Part shown: positions 36,639-46,697 of the stretch, piece after piece | How the letters are laid out: each line of letters begins with the position of its first letter | How positions within the stretch are numbered: the stretch's first letter is position 1 | Program-made: the position numbers and the translations under genes | Origin: Cupriavidus basilensis | GTDB taxonomy: Bacteria; Pseudomonadota; Gammaproteobacteria; Burkholderiales; Burkholderiaceae | Direction of reading: 5' to 3' | Length of the DNA: 64,000 bases | Assembly: GCF_000876015.1 (NCBI RefSeq) | Contig: NZ_BBQM01000022.1 | Location: 186,001 to 250,000 of the forward strand | Notes under the pieces: model-generated | What the model saw: the letters and a program-made list of their open reading frames with translations, nothing else | Told to the model about the DNA's origin: nothing | Database searches by the model: none

Positions 36639-36857
36639 TTACTGGGCGGCCGGCGCGTCAGCCTTGGCAGCCGCAGCAGCCTTGGCCTTGCGAGCGTGCT
36701 TGGCGTGGCTCTTCTTGGCGCTCTTGGCCGGCTTGGCAGCCGGAGCTTCCGCTGCGGGCGCCGCGGCGGCCGGAGCAGCCGGTGCGGGAGCGGCGGCTTG
36801 AGCGAAAGCGCCGGTGGCGAACAGGCCGGCGACCAGAGCAGCGATCAGTTTGTTCAT
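36639..36857 (-). CDS. Small secreted Ala/Pro/Lys/His-rich protein
   Basis: A 72-residue protein not recognised by family. MNKLIAALVAGLFATGAFA is a clear signal peptide with an AFA-Q cleavage site. The mature part begins with a Pro/Ala repeat region (PAPAAPAAAAPAAEAPAAKP) and then a basic stretch with Lys, Arg and His (KSAKKSHAKHARKAK). It resembles acid-shock (Asr-like) or histone H1-like tails, but only in composition. It has its own ribosome site (GAGG, eight bases before ATG) and a strong terminator, so it is a real single gene, probably well expressed. A TTGACA on the minus strand at 36922-36917 could be its -35. Confidence 0.8.
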   Translation of the reverse strand: MNKLIAALVAGLFATGAFAQAAAPAPAAPAAAAPAAEAPAAKPAKSAKKSHAKHARKAKAAAAAKADAPAAQ

Positions 36858-36975
36858 GCTATCTACCTCGGAAGGTTGAATCGATTCGAAAGAGTGACTC
36901 GTGTGCGACGTGTCACTGTCAAAAACGAAGCGCGGCGGCGGGCCGTTGACCCGCGATCTGTTAATTTTTGTAACT

Positions 36976-37635
36976 TTATCGCCGCGGGCGCCCCGGACTC
37001 CGGGTTTGCCGCCCGGCCGGCGCGCGTGCCGTGTCCGCGCGCGGGGAGGGATGCGGGCGCGGCGCGGCGGCGGCGGGCAGGCCCAGATCCGCGGCCGAGA
37101 CCTCGCACCACTGCCCGGGTGCCAGCCCGAGCGCGCGCAGGTCGAGCGCGCCGATCTTCACGCGCACCAGGCGCAGGGTGGGAAAGCCGACCGCCGCCGT
37201 CATGCGCCGCACCTGCCGGTTCTTGCCCTCGCGGATCTCCATTTCCAGCCATTGCGTCGGGATGGCGGCGCGGAACCGCACCGGCGGCTGGCGCGGCCAC
37301 AGGAAGCCGGGCTCCTCGATCAGGCGCGCCTGCGCGGGCCGGGTGCGGAAGTCGCCGAGGTCCACGCCCGCGCGCAGGCGCGCGAGCGCGTCCGCGCCGG
37401 GCACGTTTTCCACCTGCACCAGGTACGTCTTCGCCAGCTTGTGGTGCGGATCGGCGATGCGCGCCTGCAGGGCGCCGTCGTCGGTCAGCAGCAGCAGGCC
37501 CTCGCTGTCGGCATCGAGCCGGCCGGCCGGGTACACGCCGGGCAGCGCCACGCAGTCGGCCAGCGTCGGGCGCGACGGGTGCGCGGAAAACTGGCTCATG
37601 GTGCCGAAGGGTTTGTTCAGGGCGATCAGGGTCAT
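36976..37635 (-). CDS. RluE-type 23S rRNA pseudouridine synthase (RsuA family)
   Basis: A 219-residue pseudouridine synthase. It starts directly in the catalytic domain with MTLIALNKPFGTMSQFSAH and has PAGRLDADSEGLLLLTDDG with catalytic Asp41, then KTYLVQVEN and EIREGKNRQVRRM. There is no S4 domain, and NKPFGTMSQFS is typical of RluE, which modifies U2457 (E. coli numbering) of 23S rRNA. The last 35 residues are Pro/Arg-rich low complexity. The ATG at 37633-37635 gives the family start; the frame is open further upstream. Divergent from icd. Confidence 0.9.
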   Translation of the reverse strand: MTLIALNKPFGTMSQFSAHPSRPTLADCVALPGVYPAGRLDADSEGLLLLTDDGALQARIADPHHKLAKTYLVQVENVPGADALARLRAGVDLGDFRTRPAQARLIEEPGFLWPRQPPVRFRAAIPTQWLEMEIREGKNRQVRRMTAAVGFPTLRLVRVKIGALDLRALGLAPGQWCEVSAADLGLPAAAAPRPHPSPRADTARAPAGRQTRSPGRPRR

Positions 37636-37955
37636 GCGGAGGCTGGAAGACGATGCCGGCAACGCGCCGACGGGCGCCAGTATGCCGCAGCCGCGCGCCC
37701 GGCCGGCGGCCCGGCGCCGCGGCAGGGCGCCGTGGCGATGGCGGATCGCGGGATTTTGTTGCATAATGAAAGGCAGTCTTATGTCTTATATAAGACTGGA
37801 ACGCATTTGGCGTGCCACCGGCCGGCGGCTGTGTGCAACGCACCATCGCAGCTTCGGCGATCCCGCTAAAATGCCCCCGCGCTTCCCCATATCCCGCCGC
37901 CCGGCCCGCGCGCCTGGCGGCCTGTCCCATCCCCCCGTTCCGTACTGGAGACGTC
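37636..37955. other. Divergent rluE/icd intergenic control region
   Basis: No gene is visible in 320 bp. It contains a CATAAT (37762-37767) that may be a -10 box, two direct GTCTTAT copies (37776-37782 and 37783-37789), the second part of the 14-base palindrome GTCTTATATAAGAC, and a TAAAAT (37867-37872) that may be a second icd -10 box 84 bases before its ATG. Confidence 0.55.
37783..37796. promoter_or_regulatory. GTCTTATATAAGAC palindrome upstream of icd, probable operator
   Basis: A perfect 14-base palindrome, AT-rich in GC-rich DNA, 160 bases upstream of icd. Its 12-base core is identical to the one at 31174-31185. Position and symmetry suggest a binding site for a dimeric regulator of central carbon metabolism. 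The protein is not identified here. Confidence 0.65.
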
Positions 37956-39206
37956 ATGTACCAACACATCAAGGTTCCGGCCGGTGACAAGATCACGGTC
38001 AACCAGGATTTCTCGCTGAATGTTCCGGACAATCCGATCATTCCCTTCATCGAGGGCGACGGAACGGGCCTGGACATCACCCCGGTGATGATCAAGGTGG
38101 TCGACGCCGCGGTGGCCAAGGCCTACGCCGGCAAGCGCAAGATCTCGTGGATGGAGATCTACGCCGGCGAGAAGTCGACCAAGGTCTACGGCCCCGACGT
38201 GTGGCTGCCCGAGGAGACGCTGCAGGCCCTGAAGGAATACGTGGTGTCGATCAAGGGCCCGCTGACCACGCCGGTCGGCGGCGGCATCCGCTCGCTGAAC
38301 GTGGCGCTGCGCCAGCAACTCGACCTCTACGTCTGCCTGCGCCCGGTGGCCTACTTCAAGGGCGTGCCTTCGCCGGTGCGCGAGCCGCAGAAGATCGACA
38401 TGGTGATCTTCCGCGAGAACTCGGAAGACATCTACGCCGGCATCGAGTGGGAAGCGGAAAGCGAGCAGGCCAAGAAGCTGATCGCCTTCCTGCAGAACGA
38501 GATGGGCGTCAAGAAGATCCGCTTCCCGGAAACCTCGGGCATCGGCGTCAAGCCGGTCTCCCGCCAGGGCACCCAGCGCCTGGTGCGCAAGGCCATCCAG
38601 TACGCGATCGACAATGACAAGCCCTCCGTGACCATCGTGCACAAGGGCAACATCATGAAGTTCACCGAAGGCGGCTTCCGCGACTGGGCCTACGAGCTGG
38701 CGCAGAAGGAATTCGGCGCCGAGCCGATCGACGGCGGCCCGTGGTGCAAGTTCAAGAACCCCAAGACCGGCCGCGAGATCGTCATCAAGGACGCCATCGC
38801 CGACGCCTTCCTGCAGCAGATCCTGCTGCGCCCGGCCGAATACTCGGTGATCGCCACGCTGAACCTGAACGGCGACTACATCTCGGACGCGCTGGCGGCC
38901 CAGGTTGGCGGCATCGGCATCGCCCCCGGCGCCAACCTGTCCGACTCGGTGGCCATGTTCGAAGCCACCCACGGCACCGCGCCGAAGTACGCCGGCAAGG
39001 ACTACGTGAACCCGGGCTCCGAGATCCTGTCCGCCGAAATGATGCTGCGCCACATGGGCTGGACCGAGGCCGCCGACCTGATCATCTCGTCGATGGAGAA
39101 GTCGATCCTGTCGAAGAAGGTCACCTACGACTTTGCCCGCCTGCTCGAAGGCGCCACGCAGGTGTCGTGCTCGGGCTTTGGCCAGGTGATGATCGACAAT
39201 ATGTAA
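37956..39206 (+). CDS. icd: NADP-dependent isocitrate dehydrogenase
   Basis: A 416-residue TCA-cycle enzyme converting isocitrate to 2-oxoglutarate with NADPH. PIIPFIEGDGTGLDITPVM starts the fold; GGGIRSLNVALRQQLD holds the serine phosphorylated by AceK in E. coli; LNGDYISDALAAQVGGIGIA and TAPKYAGKDYVNPGSEILS complete the dimeric family-I signature. The ATG follows ACTGGAGACGTC. The palindrome at 37783-37796 suggests transcriptional control; two terminator-like hairpins follow. Confidence 0.97.
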   Translation: MYQHIKVPAGDKITVNQDFSLNVPDNPIIPFIEGDGTGLDITPVMIKVVDAAVAKAYAGKRKISWMEIYAGEKSTKVYGPDVWLPEETLQALKEYVVSIKGPLTTPVGGGIRSLNVALRQQLDLYVCLRPVAYFKGVPSPVREPQKIDMVIFRENSEDIYAGIEWEAESEQAKKLIAFLQNEMGVKKIRFPETSGIGVKPVSRQGTQRLVRKAIQYAIDNDKPSVTIVHKGNIMKFTEGGFRDWAYELAQKEFGAEPIDGGPWCKFKNPKTGREIVIKDAIADAFLQQILLRPAEYSVIATLNLNGDYISDALAAQVGGIGIAPGANLSDSVAMFEATHGTAPKYAGKDYVNPGSEILSAEMMLRHMGWTEAADLIISSMEKSILSKKVTYDFARLLEGATQVSCSGFGQVMIDNM

Positions 39207-39255
39207 GCGCTAGCTGCCAGCCGCCCCTTCTGGCTTGGGGGCGCGAGCTGGCTGG

Positions 39256-39291
39256 CCCCCGGGCTTCCGCGAGGAGGTGCCGGGGGTTTTT
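39256..39291 (+). terminator. Rho-independent terminator after icd
   Basis: CCCCCGG (39256-39262) pairs with CCGGGGG (39280-39286), followed by five T. Confidence 0.8.
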
Positions 39292-39377
39292 CATTGGTGC
39301 GCGCAGTCAGGATGAAACCGGATGGGATCGTGGCAGGCGGGGCTGTCGGCGGCGCTGCCGCGATGTGGCAGCCAAAC

Positions 39378-39410
39378 AAAAAGCCCGGCATTGACCTGAC
39401 CGGGCTTTTT
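39378..39410. terminator. Bidirectional terminator between icd and the cold-shock gene
   Basis: Perfect 11-bp stem AAAAAGCCCGG (39378-39388) with CCGGGCTTTTT (39400-39410), 11-base loop. T runs occur on both strands, so it can end icd and the convergent cold-shock gene. Apart from this and the first terminator, nothing is seen in 39207-39585. Confidence 0.9.
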
Positions 39411-39585
39411 GACGGATGCGTCGCGTACTGCTGTTCAGCCTGTCTTTCCGGACACGGCACGCCGGCAGCCAGGGCCGGGCGGTATCCGGGGGGCTACAGG
39501 CCGATCCCGTTCCGGGGAGGACTCCCCCGCATCCTTTCGTGGCCGCCGCGCGCTCTGCCGGCGGGTGCGGCCATGCACAGCGTCT

Positions 39586-39795
39586 TCAGGCAGCAGCGTC
39601 CTGGATATTGGTGGCTTGCTTGCCCTTGGGACCCTGGATGATTTCGAAGGATACGCGCTGACCCTCTTTCAGGGTCTTGAAGCCACTCATCTGGATGGCC
39701 GAAAAGTGCGCAAACAGTTCTTCTTCGCCGTCGTCCGGCTTGATGAACCCAAAGCCCTTGGCGTCATTGAACCATTTGACGATACCGCTTGCCAT
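39586..39795 (-). CDS. Cold-shock domain protein (CspA family)
   Basis: A 69-residue single cold-shock domain protein. MASGIVKWFNDAKGFGFIKP contains the RNP1 motif KGFGFI, and ELFAHFSAI is RNP2. It binds single-stranded DNA/RNA and acts as an RNA chaperone. A GGGGGAG lies five bases before the ATG on the coding strand. A promoter candidate at 40074-40046 (minus strand) would give a leader of about 245 bases, which is typical of cold-inducible csp genes. Confidence 0.96.
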   Translation of the reverse strand: MASGIVKWFNDAKGFGFIKPDDGEEELFAHFSAIQMSGFKTLKEGQRVSFEIIQGPKGKQATNIQDAAA

Positions 39796-40045
39796 AAACT
39801 CCCCCAACAAAAAAAGCAGGATACGAGCGGGGGAAAGCGCCGCGGCCAGCCGGCGCCCGGCATGTGGCTTCGCGCCGGGCCGGTCAGACCGGGCCGGGCG
39901 CTGTGGCACGACTTGCGGGGCACCGCGTGGCGGCCAGTTTCTCGATGCTGACTCGCCGCCGCCGGATTCGTGGGCCTCCCTGCTCACGGATCACCCAGGT
40001 CCGGCATATTGCTTGGCTCGCGTAACCAGACTGAATGTGTGAACG

Positions 40046-40074
40046 ATTCTTCTGGCAAACATGGTCACTGTCAA
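40046..40074 (-). promoter_or_regulatory. Sigma-70 promoter of the cold-shock gene
   Basis: On the minus strand TTGACA (40074-40069), 17-bp spacer, AAGAAT (40051-40046). Start expected near 40040, about 245 bases before the csp ATG. Confidence 0.65.
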
Positions 40075-40231
40075 GCTGGCAGATTCCCCACTCGCCGTAG
40101 GGTGTGGCGGGAAAGGAACGGCGGTCGGTGGTATTTTGGAGGGGTTTGGGTCCTGGCGGCGCGCCCGCGCTTCCGGGTGTCCCCGGATGCATTCGGCATC
40201 TCCGGAATTTCGATGGCCGCTGCATCGGCCT

Positions 40232-40258
40232 CTTGAATCCCGTGTCTTTTCCCCAAAT
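40232..40258 (+). promoter_or_regulatory. Sigma-32 heat-shock promoter of clpS-clpA
   Basis: CTTGAA (40232-40237), 13-base spacer, CCCCAAAT (40251-40258), 7 of 8 with the CCCCATNT consensus. The transcript would start near 40265, about 27 bases before clpS. It resembles the dnaK site at 10263-10290. Confidence 0.75.
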
Positions 40259-40285
40259 TGCAGAGTTGTGCGTAAGGGTTAGAAT
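40258..40285 (+). promoter_or_regulatory. Sigma-70 promoter of clpS, giving a leaderless transcript
   Basis: TTGCAG (40258-40263), 16-bp spacer, TAGAAT (40280-40285), then six bases and ATG at 40292. The expected start site coincides with the ATG. Confidence 0.6.
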
Positions 40286-40291
40286 AAAGCC

Positions 40292-40614
40292 ATGGCTACA
40301 CGGCTGGCAAATGTCCCACAACGCGAAGCAGGCACCGTACTGGAGCGGAAAGAGCAGGCGCTCAAACCGCCCGCCATGTACAAGGTCCTGCTGCTGAATG
40401 ACGACTTCACCCCGATGGAGTTCGTCGTGATGATCCTGCAGCAGTATTTCAGCAGGGACCGGGAGACGGCGACGCAGATCATGCTCACCGTCCACCGGGA
40501 AGGCAAGGGGGTCTGCGGTATCTATACCAGGGATATCGCGGCGACGAAGGTCGAGCTGGTGTCAACGCACGCACGGCAGGCGGGTCATCCGTTGCAGTGC
40601 GTGATGGAGGAAGC

Positions 40615-40618
<4 letters not shown>
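40292..40618 (+). CDS. clpS: ATP-dependent Clp protease adaptor ClpS
   Basis: A 108-residue adaptor that delivers N-degron substrates to ClpA. The N-terminal 25 residues are flexible; the core begins YKVLLLNDDFTPMEFVVMIL, with the Asn-Asp-Asp and methionine residues of the N-degron pocket, and HREGKGVCGIYTRDIAATKV. Its stop overlaps the clpA start (ATGA at 40615-40618). Two promoters are proposed: sigma-32 and a sigma-70 promoter giving a leaderless mRNA. No ribosome site lies at normal distance. Confidence 0.97.
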
Positions 40619-42918
<2,300 letters not shown>

Positions 42919-42990
42919 GGCGCCCGCCGGGCGGGAAGGCTGGCGGCAGTCCTGCCGCCAGCAATTCGTGCTATCCTCGGGCAAAATACA

Positions 42991-43016
42991 GGGCGGCAGC
43001 AATGCCGCCCTTTTTT
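42991..43016 (+). terminator. Rho-independent terminator after clpA
   Basis: GGGCGGCA (42991-42998), loop GCAA, TGCCGCCC (43003-43010), six T. A preceding perfect hairpin, CTGGCGGCAG (42940-42949) with CTGCCGCCAG (42952-42961), lacks a T tract. Confidence 0.93.
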
Positions 43017-43078
43017 GTTGTGGCCGGGTGCGGCTGCCACGGTAGCTGCGTCGAGCCCGCCATTTGCCTGAGTACCCG

Positions 43079-44092
43079 ATGTCCCTGACCGAACGCTCGC
43101 GGCTGCGCCGCCTGCTGCTCAAATCGCTGCCGCTGGGCGCGATGCCCCTGATTCCCGCGCCCGGCCATGCCGCCCAGGGCGGCGATGCCCCCGTCGGCGG
43201 CGCCGGCCGGCCCATTTCGATGGTGCTGCCGTTCCCGCCCGGCGGCAGCGTCGACATCGTCGCGCGCCAGTTGCAGCCCGGCCTCAAGAGCGGCCTCGGC
43301 CAGACCGTGGTGATCGACAACAAGCCGGGCGCCGGCGGGCTGATCGCCTCCAGCATGGTGGCGCGCGCCAAGCCCGACGGCACCACCCTGCTGATGGCGT
43401 TCGACACCCACGCCATCAACCCGTTTGCCTACAAGCACCTGCCTTACGACACCTTCCGCGATTTCACGCCGATCTCGCAGCTGGTACGCTTCCCGCTGGT
43501 GATCGCCGCCAATCCCTCGCTGCCGGCTTCCAACGTGAAGGAACTGGTGGCAATGGCGCGCGAGAAGCCGGAGAGCATCCACTACGCCTCGTCGGGCGTG
43601 GGCAGCCTCAACCAGCTGGCGGCCGAGGCGCTGGCGACCGAGGCCGGGGTGCGCTTTCTCCATGTTCCATACAAAGGCGGCGGCCCGGCGGTGCAGGCCG
43701 TGCTGTCCAACGAAGTCGACGTCTTTTTCTCGAGCTACGCGGCCGTGCAGGCGCACGTGGCGGCCAAGACGGTCAAGCTGCTGGGCGTGACCGGCAGCGC
43801 TCGGCTGCCCCAGTTCCCGCAACTGCCGACCGTGAGCGAGCAGGGCTATCGCGGCTTCGAGGCGTATTCCTGGATCGGCGTGTTCGGCCCGGCCGGCCTG
43901 CCCGAGCCGCTGGTGGGCCGCCTGCACGACGCGCTGGTGCGCGCGCTGCGGCAGCCGCGCGTGATGGACGCGCTGGCCATGCAGGGTTTCGAGGTCGTCG
44001 GCGGCAGCCCGGCCGAACTCGCCAGCCTGGTCCGCCATGAGCACGACAAGTGGCAGGCGGTGGCGCGCAAGGCCAACATCCAGTTCGACTGA
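43079..44092 (+). CDS. Bug-family (TctC-like) periplasmic substrate-binding protein
   Basis: A 337-residue protein of the Bug/tripartite tricarboxylate transporter receptor family, abundant in beta-proteobacteria. An N-terminal basic region and hydrophobic stretch (LRRLLLKSLPLGAMPLIP) act as an export signal. The mature protein starts near PISMVLPFPPGGSVDIVAR; VIDNKPGAGGLIASSMVARA and VPYKGGGPAVQAVL are standard. Its ligand, likely a carboxylate, is unknown. No TctA/TctB genes are nearby, so it is an orphan receptor, as is common. The VOC gene follows 58 bp later. Confidence 0.9.
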   Translation: MSLTERSRLRRLLLKSLPLGAMPLIPAPGHAAQGGDAPVGGAGRPISMVLPFPPGGSVDIVARQLQPGLKSGLGQTVVIDNKPGAGGLIASSMVARAKPDGTTLLMAFDTHAINPFAYKHLPYDTFRDFTPISQLVRFPLVIAANPSLPASNVKELVAMAREKPESIHYASSGVGSLNQLAAEALATEAGVRFLHVPYKGGGPAVQAVLSNEVDVFFSSYAAVQAHVAAKTVKLLGVTGSARLPQFPQLPTVSEQGYRGFEAYSWIGVFGPAGLPEPLVGRLHDALVRALRQPRVMDALAMQGFEVVGGSPAELASLVRHEHDKWQAVARKANIQFD

Positions 44093-44150
44093 CCGGCCGA
44101 TTGCGGCCGGTCGACCGATTCGATTGATTGCAGGACTTGCAGAGGTAGCG

Positions 44151-44993
44151 ATGACGACGGAACCGCTAGACCATGCCGTGATGGTGTGCCCCGATCTCGA
44201 CGCCGCCGCGCAGGCGTGGCGTGGGTTCGGCTTCACCCTGACGCCGCGCGGCTACCACACGCTCGGCTCGCAGAACCATTGCGTGATGCTGGAGCGCGAC
44301 TACCTGGAGCTGCTGCACGTCACCGCGCCGAGTCCCGCGCGCCAGTATTACTGGGACGCCCAGCAAGCCGGCGGCGGCTGCGCGGCGCTGTCCTGCAAGA
44401 GCGCCGACAGCGCCGCGGCCGCGACGCAGCTGCGCGCGGACGGATGGCATGCCTCGGAGGCGGTCAGGTTCTCGCGCCCGGTGCGGCTGGACGACGGCAG
44501 CGAGCATCCCGCCACGTTCTGCGTCACCGCCATCGACGATGCGCCCGGCGCGCGCTTCTTCCTCTGCGAGCACGTCACGCCGGAGCTGCTGTGGCGCCCC
44601 GAGTGGACCGCGCACGCCAACGGCGCCACCGGCATCGCCACCATGTTCCTGGTGGTGGCGCCGGCGCTGGTCGACGCCGCCGGCCGGGCCTATGCCGAGC
44701 TCACCGGCGGCGAGATGACGCAAATCAACGAGCACATCTGCAGCCTGGCGCTGGACGGCGCGGCGCTGGTCGTGACCACGCCGCAGGCGCTGGCCGCGGC
44801 CACCGGCACCGAGCAGGTGCGGCGCGCGGTGCCCGGGTATGCCGCCATCCGGCTGCGCACCGCGGACCTCGCCGCGGCCCGCGCGCATTGGCGCGCCGCC
44901 GGCGTGGACGCGTTCGACCTGGGCCCGGCGCAGAGCCTGATCCCGGCCGCGCTGGCCGGTGGCGTGGCGCTGCTGTTCGAGCAGGCGCACTAA
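44151..44993 (+). CDS. VOC-superfamily (glyoxalase-like domain) protein
   Basis: A 280-residue protein with two betaalphabetabetabeta-type halves. The start PLDHAVMVCPDLDAAAQAW and LGSQNHCVMLERDYLELLHV match the large glyoxalase-like domain (PF13468 type). The metal-binding candidates His8 and Glu in YLELL are conserved. The reaction is unknown. AGAGG lies before the ATG. It follows the Bug receptor by 58 bp on the same strand, so the two may form an operon for uptake and modification of a small acid; this is inference. Confidence 0.82.
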   Translation: MTTEPLDHAVMVCPDLDAAAQAWRGFGFTLTPRGYHTLGSQNHCVMLERDYLELLHVTAPSPARQYYWDAQQAGGGCAALSCKSADSAAAATQLRADGWHASEAVRFSRPVRLDDGSEHPATFCVTAIDDAPGARFFLCEHVTPELLWRPEWTAHANGATGIATMFLVVAPALVDAAGRAYAELTGGEMTQINEHICSLALDGAALVVTTPQALAAATGTEQVRRAVPGYAAIRLRTADLAAARAHWRAAGVDAFDLGPAQSLIPAALAGGVALLFEQAH

Positions 44994-45045
44994 CAGGCTT
45001 ACCAGGAGGCGCGCCGCGCGCGCCTGCTTTCCCGGCCCGTGGCGC

Positions 45046-45546
45046 TCAGGCGCTCTTGCCGGCGTGGTGCACGCCGGTCGAGCCGAACCCGCCCGCGCCG
45101 CGCGCGCTGTCCGCGGAAAAATCCTCCACCGTCCTGAACACGGGCCGCAGCACCGGCACGAACATCATCTGCGCGATGCGCTCGCCCGGCTCGATCACGA
45201 TCGGCGCGGTGCCGGGCGCGTTGCGGTTCCACACGCTGACCATGATCGGGCCCTGGTAGTCGGCATCGATCACGCCGATCGAATTGCCCAGCACCAGCCC
45301 CTTCTTGTGGCCCAGGCCCGAGCGCGGCGCGATGGTGGCCGCCATGTACGGATTGGCCATGTGCACGGCGATGCCGGCCGGCACCAGCTGCGCCGGCGTG
45401 CCGGGCGCGATCGCGAGCGGCGCGTCCAGGCAGGCGTGCAGGTCGATCGCCGCCGCCATGTCGCTCTGGTAGGCGGGCAGGCCCCATTCGTGCAGGCGTG
45501 CGTCGAGCACCTTGATTTCGACGGTCGGATTGGCTTCGATGGTCAT
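45046..45546 (-). CDS. dut: dUTP diphosphatase
   Basis: A 166-residue trimeric dUTPase that hydrolyses dUTP to dUMP. All motifs are visible: AAAIDLHACLD (1), PRSGLGHKKGLVLGNSIGVI (2 and 3 with the catalytic region DADYQGPI), PGERIAQMMFVPV (4) and the C-terminal arm RGAGGFGSTG (5). It is usually beside coaBC; here an LLM oxidoreductase gene sits between them. A minus-strand TATCAT at 45593-45588 may be a local -10 box. Confidence 0.96.
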   Translation of the reverse strand: MTIEANPTVEIKVLDARLHEWGLPAYQSDMAAAIDLHACLDAPLAIAPGTPAQLVPAGIAVHMANPYMAATIAPRSGLGHKKGLVLGNSIGVIDADYQGPIMVSVWNRNAPGTAPIVIEPGERIAQMMFVPVLRPVFRTVEDFSADSARGAGGFGSTGVHHAGKSA

Positions 45547-45621
45547 GGCTGTCGGTCCCGGAAAACGAAAAACGTTGGCAACCCGGGATGATAGCCGAAC
45601 GGGCCGCCGCGCCGGCCCGCC

Positions 45622-46644
45622 TCAGTCCGCCGAGAGATCGAAGGCCTGCGCCAGCAGTTCGTAGGTGCGCAGCCGCGCCGCGTAGCTGGCGGCCACGCTC
45701 AGCACCACCAGTTCGTCGGCCTGGAAGCGCTCGCGCAGGTCCAGCATGCGCTGCGCCACCTGCTCCGGCGTGCCGCAGATGGTGCGCGGGCGCTCGCGCT
45801 CGACGATCAGGCGGTCGCGCTCGGTGGGCTCGTGCTGCGCGGCCTGCTCCAGCGACGGGATCGGCGCGTTGACGCCATAGGCCATCTGCAGCCGGCGCAG
45901 GTCCACGGCGCGCTCCAGCGCCGCCGCCTCGGCCTCGGTATCGGCGCAGATCACGAAGATCGCCGCGGCGCTGTACGGGCGCGCGTCATACGCGGGCGCG
46001 AAGTCCTCGCGGTAGTGGCGCGCCACGGCGTGGCCCATGTGCGGGTTGATGAAGTGGGCGAAGGCGAAGCGCAGGCCGAGCCGGGCCGCCAGCGCGCCGC
46101 CGTAGTCGCTCGAGCCCAGCACCCACAGCTCGGGCCGGGTATCGATCTCCGGCTGCAGCACCACGCCCTCGGCGATGTGCCCGGGCGGCACCTCGCCGCG
46201 CAGCAGCCAGGACAGGTCCTGCACCTGCTCGGCGAAATGGTCGCCGCGATTGTAGTCGCCCATCGCCACGGCCTGCGCGGTGCGCAGGTCGCCGCCCGGC
46301 GCGCGGCCCACGCCGAGGTCGATGCGGCCCGGGAACAGGCCTTCGAGCATGCGGAACTGCTCGGCCACCTTGAACGGGCTGTAGTAGGGCAGCATCACGC
46401 CGCCCGAGCCCAGCCGGATGCGCCGCGTGACGCTGCCCAGGCGCGCCAGCATGACTTCCGGCGCCGGGTTGCACACGCCGCGCAGGCCGTGGTGCTCGGC
46501 GCACCAGTAGCGCGTGTAGCCGAGCGCGTCGGCGGCCTGCGCCAGCTCCACCGTGGCGGCCAGCGCGTCGCGCGCGCTGTGGCCGGCGATGACCGGGCTC
46601 TGGTCCAGCACCGAGAGGCGCAGCTTGGGTTTGCTTTCAGGCAT
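45622..46644 (-). CDS. LLM-class flavin-dependent oxidoreductase (luciferase-like)
   Basis: A 340-residue TIM-barrel flavin enzyme of the bacterial luciferase-like family. LSVLDQSPVIAGHSARDALA and YTRYWCAEHHGLRGVCNPAP, plus GRIDLGVGRAPGGD, are typical of the MsnO8-like subfamily. It uses reduced FMN, but the substrate is unknown. It lies 53 bp after coaBC and 75 bp before dut on the same strand, interrupting the common coaBC-dut pair. The ATG at 46642-46644 gives MPESKPKLRLSVLD. Confidence 0.89.
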   Translation of the reverse strand: MPESKPKLRLSVLDQSPVIAGHSARDALAATVELAQAADALGYTRYWCAEHHGLRGVCNPAPEVMLARLGSVTRRIRLGSGGVMLPYYSPFKVAEQFRMLEGLFPGRIDLGVGRAPGGDLRTAQAVAMGDYNRGDHFAEQVQDLSWLLRGEVPPGHIAEGVVLQPEIDTRPELWVLGSSDYGGALAARLGLRFAFAHFINPHMGHAVARHYREDFAPAYDARPYSAAAIFVICADTEAEAAALERAVDLRRLQMAYGVNAPIPSLEQAAQHEPTERDRLIVERERPRTICGTPEQVAQRMLDLRERFQADELVVLSVAASYAARLRTYELLAQAFDLSAD

Positions 46645-46697
46645 GTGGGGTTCGTGCCAAGGGGAGGGGTCGCGTGAAAGGGACGCCGGCGCGGGCT

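Larger units (their letters stand above)
39796..40291. other. Divergent region between the cold-shock gene and clpS
   Basis: The 496 bp hold no convincing gene. They contain the presumed long csp leader (minus strand, 40040 to 39796), its promoter at 40074-40046, and two clpS promoters at 40232-40258 and 40258-40285. Base composition falls visibly below that of the neighbouring genes. Confidence 0.65.

Noticed and set aside
37762..37830. A short frame starting ATGAAAGGCAGTCTTATG at the icd palindrome as a leader peptide
   Set aside because: No ribosome site, stays open into icd's region in another frame with no stop or hairpin arrangement, and no bias to a relevant amino acid.
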